Assembly (NCBI GenBank): GCA_026874595.1
Contig: CM049306.1
Coordinates: 10,377,019-10,441,018 of the forward strand
Direction of reading: 5' to 3'
Source of the DNA: Sipunculus nudus
Lineage: Eukaryota > Annelida > Sipuncula > Golfingiida > Sipunculidae
DNA length: 64,000 nucleotides
Shown here piece by piece: positions 23,114 to 35,876 of the stretch (positions are counted from its first letter, which is position 1; each line of letters opens with the position of its first letter). The notes under the pieces are model-generated. The model saw only the letters and a program-made list of their open reading frames with translations. It was not told where the DNA came from and did not search any database. The translations under genes and the position numbers were made by a program.

Positions 23114-24294
23114 GTATCCGCCAAAACAGAGATTTGCGGATACTATGTTTTCAGTCAGACGCTGCCCCCATTGCCTCATAGGTTTCCTGAAAACTCCTCC
23201 ATAACCACTGGGCAGAATTTTTTAAAATTCGGAATTATGATCGGTCACATGTGAACTGCTGTGCCCTCATTTTTGGTTGACCTCTGACCTTTCCCCTCTG
23301 CCCAGTGTCCATTTGTGCGTCTGTTTCCACACATAAACCCACATATCTCGGGAACCGTTTGACTGATAAGGCTAAAGATTTTGCACAAATGTAGCCCTTG
23401 GAAAGCTTTATGACGTACATTAAAAATGGTGGCGCCACCTGCAACCATTTTTGCACAGCCTCCATCTGTTCATCTGCCTTGGGATAAAAACCTCTATCTC
23501 TGCATTGGTTGGATTTATCCACCAGATATTTTGCATGTGTATACATCCTGGACAGCTTTCTTGATTTTATGACAGGTTGCGCCAACTACATTCACGTTCA
23601 AGCTGCAGACATCCAAGCTCATATCTCGGGAACCGTTTGACCAGTTGGGCCAAAATTTTGCATGTGTATAGATCAACCATAGCTCTTTATCATACGCAAA
23701 ACTGGTGGTGCCACTTGCAACCATTTTTGCACAGCGTCCGTCTGTTTGTCTGCCATGGGCTAAAATCACTAAAATATCTCAGTAGTGGTGTGACTTATTT
23801 ACCTAAAATGTTGCATGTTTATACATCTTTGATAGCTATCTCGATTTTGTGGCAGGTGGCGCTACCTATATTTATGTATACGCTGCACACATTCAGGCTT
23901 ATATATCAGGACTGGTTTGACATATCCCCCTGAAATTTTTCATGTGTATATATCTCACATATCTCTTAATCATACACAAAATTGGTGGTGCCACCTGCCA
24001 CCATTTTTACACAGTGTCCATCTGTTTGTCTGCCATGGGCTAAAATCACTCATATCTCAGTAGTGGTTTGACTTATCTGCCTAAAATTTTGCGTGTTTAT
24101 ACATCTTGGACAGCTTTCTGAATTTTATGGTAAGTGGCGCAACCAACATACACATTTTAGCTGCAGACATCCAGGTTATTATGCAACACACCTCACTCTA
24201 TTTCCCCTTGCCACTCAATCCATGCCTCACTTCACCTTTCCCACTCTGATTTTGGAGGATACATGTAGTTGCTTGTTAACTAACCATATTCTAG
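23114..24294 (+). mobile_element. Family P repeat, copy P3
   Basis: 5' hairpin GTATCCGCCAAAA .. ATTTGCGGATAC; core of alternating a and b units each with a GGTGGCGCCACC-like centre (23427 to 24135); 3' subterminal inverted copy ATTTTGGAGGATAC (24249-24262); a decayed hairpin GTAGTTG..TAACTAAC; and CTAG at 24291-24294 followed by T. Same design as P4, more diverged. No coding sequence. Confidence 0.75.
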
Positions 24295-25485
24295 TTTTTG
24301 TGTTGTGTGCAACCATGCCAGAATTGCAGCACTGATGTTTGTTTGTTTCTTGTTCTAAGTGTTTAGTACTTGCATTGTTCATATACATGTTACACATGTT
24401 CTTTAAAAATAATGGTCCAGCATTGAAGCATTATACCTGGTGTAATCTCACTGCACAGGTTCGCATTAGGCCTGTAGGCCTTGTTAATCATTCAGTCCTA
24501 GAATATGATTTTGTAGCTGATTCCTGCCACCAGTAATAAGAGAGAAAAAGGCCTTAGAATTCCCCATTTTGTGATATTTTTTCCTATGAATGCAGATTGT
24601 AGTCATGGTAACGAGAACCCAAGTCCAAATTACTTGATGTATATATTGAGTGCTTATGTCTAATCTTACCCTTTCAGCCTTACCTGTGACAAGTTAAACA
24701 TGAATTTATGATATGTCATGTTTTGATAAATAAATATTTTTTATAAGCAAATCTTTGATTTCTTTGATTCCACAAAGCCTCTTTCTGTGAATGTTTTACA
24801 TGCGAGTTACTATTGTAAATTATCAAATTGGCCTACAATGTACATAAATACAGGCCGAAACTTATATATGAATGAGGTTTTGTGTAAAATAACCAAACCT
24901 TTATTCATGATCAGTTTTACCTTTAGAAAGAAGTGCACTGGTTTGAAAACTGCAATACGAGATATTGCCTATGCAGTTTCTCGTGTAGATTGAGGAGAAA
25001 AAACAACTGGCTCGTGCAGCCGGAAGCTTGTTTGTGCAGGCAAGAGTGATTCTGTTGGACACTTATTAGCATGGACGAAACTGACTGCCTCCATTTTGTT
25101 AACTTGTATGCGCTATGAACTCATTTAATATGATTATTGAATAATGTAAGGTTACAATTGTTATGTACCAGAATGTATGACAAATGCAAAGAAACTTGCG
25201 AAATTTGATGTTTTTTCCCTGAATGAAAGTCCCTGTGTAACTTTCCACCATATATCATCCTGCGAGGCAGCTGATTTCAAGATCACATTCTAATGCAAAC
25301 AGTGCTGAGGTCATCCGTGCTCATGTCTTTTCATGTTTCTGTAATATACTAGATATGAGGATGATCAGCAATCAAAAACAGTATGTCCAGTGCACTGGTA
25401 CACACAGCTGTGTTGAATGAATGGGCTGATCAGACTGGATACTTACTAATACAAACAACAGAAACAGAAGAAATATTCAACAATA
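24295..25485. other. Convergent intergenic region
   Basis: Lies between ANAPC4 (+) and the LARGE-like gene (-). No gene or complete element recognised. Confidence 0.5.
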
Positions 25486-25491
25486 TTTATT
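25486..25491 (-). terminator. Candidate polyadenylation signal of the LARGE-like gene
   Basis: AATAAA on the - strand, 750 bases past the stop codon at 26241. It is the best placed hexamer I noticed, but other sites cannot be excluded without transcript data. Confidence 0.35.
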
Positions 25492-26197
25492 TCCAAATTT
25501 GTGTATAAAAGGAAACGAATCTTTAAAAGTTTGTCTGAGCTTACCATAAAAATATCCTTCTAAAACAAACAGTTATTTAACTCAGAAGTCTGAAGTTAAA
25601 GGACTTGAGAGGACATTGAAATCCTTTACCTGAGTATTTTAAGTGATACACAGGAGAGAAAGAACCTGCTCCTATATATGTAGGGCTGTGAGACAGGTGT
25701 TGTTTTCGTTAGTAGGGTGGTGTGTTTGACAAACATTTTAAGCCATCATGTGATTTCCCAGAACCAATTAAAGCTAGCATTTCAAACGTGTGTGGTATGT
25801 GTATCCAGTACTTATGTGTAATACAGCTTCAAAATCGACGTCTGTGATTCCATTAATACATAATTTCATTAATGCAGTACAAATGCAGCAAAGTCCGGCC
25901 TGTAATGTAGAGTTACATGAGAAAAGAAGTCGCCTGCCAGAGGAAACCCTATCACTGATGTCAAAGTTTAGAATTTTCAAACCGTCACCATGTGTATGCA
26001 TTTTCAATCCCTACAGTGAGTGATACACATGCAAATATATGCATATACATACTATATATGCATAGATGGAAAATCGCCTTAACGTTGTGACTAAGGCAGA
26101 GTGGTCTGGTTCACAGGGTTGTCTTCAGGAGTGCTCTATTATTATCAAACCTGGCAGCTTCACCAGTAGTTGATACAAATATGATTCCCCATGGTCT

Positions 26198-26222
26198 GGG
26201 GGGGGGGGGGGGGGGGGGGGGG
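26198..26222. repeat. Poly-G (25 nt); poly-C in the predicted 3' UTR
   Basis: Twenty-five G on the + strand. In the LARGE-like mRNA this would be a 25-nt C run beginning 18 nt after the stop codon. Confidence 0.9.
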
Positions 26223-26240
26223 CAAGTCAAAGTTCATATT

Positions 26241-26316
26241 TCATTTCACCTTCAGCTTTTCTTCACGTATTTCGTTTATTTCCTTTTTGATATCAGCATG
26301 AATTAGTCCACCACAC
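26241..26316 (-). CDS. LARGE-like exon 18 (C-terminus and stop)
   Basis: Encodes (R)CGGLIHADIKKEINEIREE then KLKVK and TGA (26243-26241), matching the charged terminal helix CLKTLKEEFQQDM of LARGE1 but ending sooner. Acceptor TTGTTTGCAG. Confidence 0.88.
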
Positions 26317-29300
26317 CTGCAAACAAAAAGATACCCAAAGGTTTACTCTGTGATTTTAATCACTTGGGATCATTGAAACCTAAAAGGTTACTCCTACGTT
26401 TGGAGTTTGGATGTGGGAAGGCCAATTGAAAATAATGTGACAAAGTTGTAAAGACTGAGATCCAATGCAACAATTGGAAATATATTGTTAAAATTATCAG
26501 TAGCAACTCATGTCAGACTTTAAACATGCAAGGAGGTGTCTGACCAATGAAATGAAGACTTTGTATTATTTTAAAATAATTTTCAATGCAAGTATTTTAT
26601 AATTTATAATTTTAGTTAAATATAAAACTTGGTATATGAACATTCAAAAATAAATGTTTGCTTTAAATTGAGCAGTATAAAAAGTGTAACAAAATTTTAG
26701 CATTTTTTATGACCTTTACCAAACAGATATCATTTGCTTGGGATTCCATTTGCTTGCCAAAGATATGTAATTTATGTTGTGAGACAGTAAAAATATTTTG
26801 GGCATTTGGCATTTATAACATACATACAAGTTTTGTTTGATTACTGTATTACGCAGTATGTAGTTTATAAGATGTTATCTTGAAGAGGTTTCCTATTAAC
26901 CCTCATATATATCCTACATAATTGTACCTCGCCTAAGAGATGTCTGATAAACAGGCTATGCTTTAAAGCAAAATAGGGATAAAATGAATGAGAAACAAAG
27001 CAAAATTTTGGCAATGATGAAAATATTATATTGATGATAACGAAATTAGATACTTACCTTTGATAACTATGACTAGATTTCCAGGTAAGTGTGCCTTTAC
27101 TGACAGGATGAGGGAGATGTATCACATAAGAATCTGGTAGAACCTTAAATGTATACCTGTAATATGCAAGATGCAAAAGTTGTCATATTACGTCCCTTCT
27201 GAAGTAAAACCTAAATAGCCGATCATTTTGTGAAAGAGACGATGTAAGATCAAAACATTAAAACTAGCTCTTCACCTACAATTTCTATAGAATATCTGTG
27301 ATTTCTTAATTATTCTACGGACATATTAATTAACTCAAGGTAATACCTGTTAGGAAAAGTTCTCCTAAGCCTCCTTGACTTATATATGGACGTGTTTGTC
27401 AACAAGTTGCTAGTAAAAACAGCAATATTGAAAAACCATGTAACCTAAGCTAGTTGTTTGCATATACACGTATGCGGTTGTTGAAAAGTCTATAGTTGGA
27501 AAACGCCCTTTGCAAAACTGGTTCGCTTGACTTGCTGACAGACTTGCTGAATGTTTTATGGTTTGGCGGTCCCAGTTATTATAAACACCGGGATGAAAAA
27601 AAAATAACCTGTGTGCGGATGGGTTGGCGTTTTCTGGCTTGTTTTTATAAAAGGATAATATACCTCAGTTGGGCCACGTTAAGTGAGCGAACAGGAAAGT
27701 TACCCCACAAAGAGTGGGAAGATACCATGGGAAGAAAATCCGTGGTCTAAGACGCACATCACATGCATTAGGCAGCAAGTGCCACGTGCATGCTGAGTAT
27801 GGCATGTCCAACATTCTCCCCGCGTGCTTACGGGCCGTCTGCGAACTGGAAACTTCGCAAGGAGGACTTGCGGGACAGGTGAGATAAATTCTGCTTAAAA
27901 TTTGGACGCAAACAGGCCGTAGGAGCCCGTACGGCAGATCATGACCTAGGCTTTTCCCCTATCTCTACAACCTCAACGGCATCAATATTAGCAGCGAATG
28001 TACAATCCTAAAATTCGTGCGTCTAGTTGGAACCAAGGCTTAAGAAATGGGAAAGTGTCCAAAATGATAAGATTGAGTAGAATGATATTACCCAAGACCC
28101 CAGAGGAGATATCCGTAGATGATTTTATCTCCGAATCTCTCCAACAGTCGCTCGTCATACTGCGGCAGGTTAGCGGTCTTCAGGATCACGTACGGCTCGA
28201 AGGCACCGCCACCAGTCACCTTCAAGAAGAAAGCTTATATATATAAGTTAGACAGCTAATTGCCTCCGCTAGGAGGGTATGCGTTCATCCCCGTTCGCGT
28301 GTTTGTGTATGTGTTTGTTCACAGCAAAACTCACACAATTATGAATGGAATCTCATGGACTCTTCAGGGCAATTCGGGAATAGGCCAATTAAGAATATAT
28401 TAGATTTTTAGTGTGGAACAGGCACATGATTCGGGCTCAGAAATGTCATCAAGGAATATTAAAAAATGACACTTATGCAAGATTAAACCTGGGAATATTA
28501 GCCGAATAAGTGAATGCAATTGCAAACACGGTTTTTTGGAGCATCCTACAATAGGGACTTTAAATCAGTTGCGCTATGGCGATAGTTCTTTGTTTATCGG
28601 TTGTTCGTCTTACCGGCAAGCCAGAAGTCTGTCCGTCAGCCGTCTATTCGTCCGTTAAACTTACTACATTTAAAACCTACAAATCCGAAATTCAACAAAC
28701 AGTTAGATGTCAAAAACCGAAAGTGTATCACTGCGACTTCGTTCCTTTGAGAAACTACGGAAAACCCCCCGTTTTCCAGTATAAGCCTGTTTTCAGACTT
28801 TAAGAATGCCAAATATTATATATTTTACATATATAATCATTTATATATTTTCTATTTACATGCCAGAAATTTCGTCTTTATTGCGGAAATTGGTTATGGA
28901 CCCGAACAAAATGTACCTTGTCAGAACACCAGGAAAAATATTTACTTATTAACTTTTGAATATATATGGTATTTTTCAAGCATATCACTATATTTAATGT
29001 AGATTTTATTGTATACCAGAAATTAAAATCAGAATTCCAACCCCCTTATTTGTCTGTAAAATAGTTCTGAGATACATTATTGTATCCGCCAAAACAAAGT
29101 TTTGCGGATACTATGTTTTCTGACCGGGTTCCGCCGCCTCCGCCATGCGTTCGTTTTTGGAGAACTCTGAGACTACTAGACTGATTTTTCTGGAACTTAC
29201 ATCGGGTCATATGTAAACTGGTGCCTAACCGATTGGCGTTGACCTCTGACCTTTCCTCACTCCAGTGCGTCCATCTGAGCGTCTGTTTTGACACATTAAC

Positions 29301-31590
29301 CCACATATCTTCAAACTCGTTTGACCAAACAGGAAAATTTTTTTTACAAATGTAGCCCTTGGATAGCTTTATAACATACACAAAAATGGTGGCGCCACCT
29401 GCAACTATGTTTGCACAGTGTCCATCTGTTCGTCTGACTTTGGTTAAAATCACTCATATCTCTGCAGTGGTTTGACTAATTCTTCAGAAATACCGCATAC
29501 GTATACATCCTGGATAGCTTTCTTAATTTTATAATAGGTTGCGCCACCTACATACACGTTCACGCTTCATACATATATGCTTATATCTCCGGACTGCTTT
29601 GACGTATCTTCCTGAAAATTTGCATGTGGTAAGATCTCACCCAGCTCTTTATCATACAGGAAACTGGTGGCGCCACCTGCAACCATTTTGCACAGAGTCC
29701 ATCTATTTGTTTGACTTGGACTTAAATCACTCATATCTCGGCAGTGGCTTGACTTATTCACCTGAATTTTGGCATGTGTATATATCCTGGATAGCTTTCT
29801 TGATTTCATGACAGGTGGCGCCACCTACATTCACGTTCATGCTGCAGATATCCTTGCTAATATCGCCGGACTGGTTTGACGTATCTACCTGAAATTTTGC
29901 GTGTGTTTGGATCTAACATAGCTCTTTGTCATACAAGGAACTGGTGGCGCCACTTGCAACCATTTTTTACAGCGTCCATCTTTTTGTCTGCTATCGGATA
30001 AAATCACTCATAAAATCTCGGCAGTGGTTTGACTTTTCCACCTGAAATTTTGCATGTGTATACATCATGGATAGTTTTTCGTTCAAATTACAGGTGGCGC
30101 CACCTACAATCATGTTTACGTGGCAGACATCCATGCTTTGTAACACAACTAAGTGATCTATCTCTATTTCCCCTTTCCATTTAATCCATGCCTCACTATA
30201 CCCGTCCTCCTGTGATTTTGGCGGATACACGTAGTCGCTTGTCGACTACCCGTATTCTAGTTTCTCTCCCGCTATTACTGTCAGGTAAGAACAAGAATAA
30301 GAATGGGACACTTCATAAATGTGTAAATGTCCATAATATCACATATTCATGTGGAAAATGCCCTCCTGGGACATGCACCTTGCATGTTTCTGACTTTTGG
30401 AGCTTTATTTTTACTCTTTTTCACTCTTTTCATTTCAAAGAAGGCTACTCTGTATTTCCAGAGCACTGGAAAAGTACTCTTTTTTTCGGTCATTTGCCTC
30501 TAGCAGGCCTTGGATCTGTATAACATAAATTTTGTATTCAAATGTTAATCAGAATTATGTCGATATTTTTCACATAAATTTTATGACGTGATTTACTATC
30601 AGTTTACCATATTAACAATGCGGATATTCTGTCATGTTCCTTATAGAACCTAAATAAATATGTCTACTTAATAAATTGATTTTGCAAGGTAATGCATATA
30701 AAATGCTTTATTATTATTATCTAATACAAACCAGAACAAAGTTCATTCATCAGATTTTAAACATTTCATTTTAGACATAGGGTTGGTGGTGCCATCAAAG
30801 GCAGTGGTATTCCTTTATTGATTCTTCATATCTGTTATCTATCCTAAAAAAGTTATTCATCGTATCAAGATGTTTAAATGGAAACTTAAATCTTCTCGAC
30901 TGTATCTATTATCTAATTGTAATGAAGTATAAATGAAAATATGTCATGATGAAATTACAAATTCAAGTTTGTGAGCAGCCTATAAACTAGCCGTGACAAC
31001 CCGACTCAGAAGGCTATCTGTTAGCCTACTCGAGTCGTGATACAAGTAATATCGAGGAATGTATCGCAGTGGTCTTGCATCAGGTTGCATTCATATTGTG
31101 GTAAACGGCCCATAATCTTAATATTATGTTCAGAATGATGAATCAACACAATAGTATACATGTGAGCTCACAAGCCAAACTGAAACATCGTCTCCATGGA
31201 CACGGGCCATTTCCTGTATGGCCTGCAAGCTGCCTGCGTCCTGTAATTCGTGCGAGCCATGCTTCTGTTCATGCGGTCATAAATTCAACAAACATGATGA
31301 GGGGTTTACCCATGTGCTGGGTTAAAACGGAACTTTTCTCGCACATGTTTGGTATTATAAGAAAGTAAACCAAAAATGCTAACTATTGGTTTGGTTTATG
31401 TTGATTGACATTGTACCTGTAGGCCATGAAACGTCAGAAATGAAGAAAAAATTTGCATCTTCATAAGGCCTTATAATGCGTTCCTCATACTTAGATGTAA
31501 ATATACTCTGGCAGTAAGTGCTTAAAGCATAATTCAGTATTTTGACCACTCACAGTCTGAATCAGGACTTGGGGTGGACAAGATCCCGAT

Positions 31591-31659
<69 letters not shown>

Positions 31660-34600
31660 TTAGTTGTTAGGTTAGTTGAGAATAGCCACCTGGACCCAAC
31701 AGTATCCTCAACTACAGTTTGTACCTGGGGAGGGGGAAACAGCTATAAGCTGTTCTCACGAAACAGTTCTGTTGTAGCCTACTACAGTAAAACTGTATAT
31801 ATATATACATAAATGTTAAGTACGTTGGATCATCATGTTATCACTCCGAGTTTCACGCCCTTTGCCTGTATCTGCACCCGACTGAATGACGCCCAGCTTT
31901 TTCTATAACTTTCACGGTTCGGTAGTTTCAGGTTTCGGCATTTAGAAACTATTTCGCTACGCCTGTCTTACAGGATAATTGACTTGTCGCTTTTGTGATG
32001 TTATATGCTGAATTTTTCCTTGATACAGAGGTTGCATTGATCCGAGGTACGTTTCATTGTGTTAGAACGATTGATTATTTCCCAGATAGTTGAATATTAT
32101 TTTTCTTTCTCTTTAGGGTCCAAATGTTCTTCGAAAGTGCCGTTTCAATTTCGTACAGTTCACTGCGGAATGATTTGTTGTGGTTATTATATCGAAGATC
32201 GAACCTACCGAACAGTTCAAAGAAAAAGTAACAGTAACAGCTGGGTCCCCCACATGGGCCACGAGCGTAAGTTATCTGTCCACATTACTGCATTATGTAA
32301 CTTGTGTCTCCGACAATAGGCCTATCTTGTTTTGTGTAAAATATGTCTACACTTTCAATTTTGTTATACCCAATCATTACAAGTGTGTGGGCATATTTAT
32401 AATTACATAAAACAGTTATCTGTTTTTTTTTATTCAATATGTTGCCTACAAATAATAATGCATATTTCTAAAAGCAGAAAATTTGAGATTCAGTTCATGA
32501 TACTAAAGAAGCCTAAACATAAAGTTATGCTGATAGTCATAGAGCTCAGGTAATATTACAGTCCTGGAGGGAGACATACTGAGGTTAGGCAGCCTCGGGT
32601 TCAAGTACTCTCCCAACTGCATCGCCGATAAACGTTATTCAAATTTAATATTAACAATGGGATTAATTAATTAAAGGTAGGAGTGATGCGAATAAAACAA
32701 GAATTAGCAAACCAATGTCAACAATCCAATATTAGATTTTAGCATTCATTAGTTGTTCATTCTCCAACTGAGTTAACAAAGTCATGACGCTCTTGAACTA
32801 AAATGATATTATAGCCAAACATTCACGACAGAAATTTATCAACTGAAAACAAAATTGAGATCAACGTCACATGTGACCTTTGGCCTTTTTATGTGACGGG
32901 TCACACACAAGTGAAGTCATGACACGTGCATATACAGGTTTTGTAATTTTGTTATAATTTTGTATGCTGACAAATGACTTCGGACAAAGACCCATCGCTG
33001 TAGCTCCGATCCATAGAATAAAATTATATCCGCAGATTTGACCTTGAAAATCAAGGGCAAGTTCACAAATTTTGAAAATCCTTTGAAACGCTGGTCAAAA
33101 CAGTTTATGTGTCAAATCTAAGGTAAAATAAGCACTAATTCAAACGATATGGGGTTGATAAGCCTAATCGAATGATTTGACCTTAAAAGTTAAGGTCACA
33201 AAGTTTTAAATTCATCTGTCAGAACTTTATTGAAACTAATTGTGTATCACACTTGACAAAGGTAATGGTGATTTCAGCAAATCATATATTTGGAGATCAA
33301 GGTCACTAGTGTTTGATCTCGTCCAACCACTGATTGAAGCTATTTGTGTATAATATTTTAGGTGGAAAATCTGTAATAATTCAAAAGTTAAGGTGTTAAC
33401 AGGAAATCCAGTATTTCAGCAGATTTGACCTTGAAGAAAATATCTCACGCCAAATATGAATTCGAGAAATATGTACGTTGGCTGATTTAACTGCATGAGA
33501 AATCTGATTGAATTACCAAATGTAGAATTCATACAAATCCCGAACGTGAACACTTCATAAAAGATCGAGAAATCATTCAGGTGTGCCCAAAACCTTATCA
33601 GCGCAGGAGACACATAAGATATACTTACCATGCTTATAAGTGAGAATGAGAAATGGTAATTTTAGATATTGCGACGCAAATGAAATGTGTATAATTTAGA
33701 ATGTAAAAGTTTATGAAAGATCCAAAAATTCATTCAAGTGTTACCAAAAACCTAATCAGAGCAGGAGACCCATAAGATAAACCTGCCGTTTACATGTATA
33801 TAAGAGTAAAACATTTGGTACATTGCATAGCAAGATTTTAAAATTGAAAACAAATATAATTAATCCAAAACTCGCTCAGGTGTGACAAGAGGGTAATTAG
33901 ATCAGGAGATCCATAGAAACAGTTGCCATTTAAGTCCAAAAATGATCAAGTTTGATCAAAACCTGATCAGCTCTGAAGACCCATAAGATACTTCTGCCAT
34001 TATGAAATTAGAAGTAAATCCGAGAAAAACTTTTAAGAGATATCGTTTCTCATAGAAATTGTTTAGGGACAGACGGACAGACAGACAGGCGGGGGATAAT
34101 TATGCAGTATTTCAATATATTTAAATTTGATTGACAGTTATGATTTAGGTCCCCATCACGCGCGGGCTTGTTTTTTTAATTTTTTGTTGTTGGTGACCGC
34201 CTCCATTTTTTAATGCTGACTTATCTTATTCTTAAGTTAATTATATGCATCTTCAGGATTCCATTTCGGTTTAGGATTACGTGCGCTGCAGGGCGGTAGC
34301 ACTCGCTTCCCGCCATTAATTTTATATCCTGGTGTCACCCAGGCCCGGTGTCTTCCGCACCTGCAGGTCCTGGGTGTGTAAACATTCTCATTGCTGGGTC
34401 ATAACAACGAGGAACCTTCCAAAGATGCACTCGTTTATGAGTGATACACGGCTGTGGGGCGGAGCATTTAGCCTGCAAAGCGCTCACCCTGATTGGGGGC
34501 CGACCATGAAAATCTCACCAGTCCTCGGCTGAGATTTGAATTTACGCCCTCTCGGCGTTGAGTCCCCCGGAGCCACGGAAGCCGGGTTTGTTCATAATTC

Positions 34601-34863
34601 ATGAAATAGCGAGATGAGTGGCTCAATAAAGGATGGTTTATGACCGCGTAGCTGACAGAGCCTTGCTTATAGGAAGTGTAATGGACCCCATACCTGAAAT
34701 GTGCACATGAACCTGATCCTGGAGAACCATCTGACATTGCATGCATGTTATAAAGAAGGAAAACTTTTCAGACAGTTATATCTACTGAGAAAATTAAAAT
34801 TATGAAAGTATATATAAAAATATAGGTCATGTTTACTTTCATAATTGTACACTGATTCTATAT

Positions 34864-34926
<63 letters not shown>

Positions 34927-35465
34927 CCTGGAAACACCCCCACCCCCAACTTCCGTATATCCTGGCTGCACCCTCGAACAATTCGGGTAAATTGGATAGC
35001 TATAGCTACAAAATATTCTATGATCATGGTCAATTTTTATAACTAAATTCAATGTAGAGTCCATGCACTGGACGTTTCCTGGTTCACGTGTGAGGAATAT
35101 CTAAGGGACAGTTAAGGCCTATAATAATTCAATTTAGTGACACCAACATACCTCATAAGATTCATTTGCTTTTTTCCAATATTCAAAGTTGGTTGGCCTG
35201 TGTCCAAGATTCCACCCACGTTTCATACTGAAATAAGATATGAACGTTACATGTTATGACCGTTTCATAATTTAATATACCACGAGTATATTTGGATGAT
35301 TGAGCCTATTTGTGAAAATTATCCAGAACATATTTCCAGGTGAAATATTAAAAATTTTAGTCTTAATAGCATGTTAGATTGTATTATATTATCAATTAAG
35401 TGTTGCACGGAAAACGTGTCAGACCGGCTTGCGAATTATTTAAAAGTACTTTTGAGCACATATAG

Positions 35466-35547
<82 letters not shown>

Positions 35548-35827
35548 CAATCATGATTTCGAACTCTCAGTACTCTTCTCAATAAACTTAACATTACTTA
35601 CAGGAGTTTTTTTTCTGCTTGATAGTAAATCAATAACAGTATGAGACAATGTAGTTGTACCTGTATCCTGAGATAGTGTCTTTTGCCAAGTGCTCCAGCA
35701 TTTCTGCTTTATTTACAGGTAACTTGTCCAGCTGTTTAAGCGCTTCGAAACTAGGGACTACAAGGGCCTAAGAACAAGGAACAAACATGTATTTCATTAA
35801 AAGGAATAAAAAAGGATTTATTAAAAT

Positions 35828-35876
<49 letters not shown>

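Noticed and set aside
23235-23933. Overlapping frames of 84-118 codons on both strands
   Set aside because: They translate the P3 core repeat; similar frames recur in P4 at corresponding places.
25774-26023. 77-codon frames on both strands near the LARGE-like 3' end
   Set aside because: Lie in the predicted 3' UTR, overlap each other and show no similarity to any known domain.
34748-35556. Open frames of YIYIYI repeats
   Set aside because: Translations of (AT)n microsatellites.
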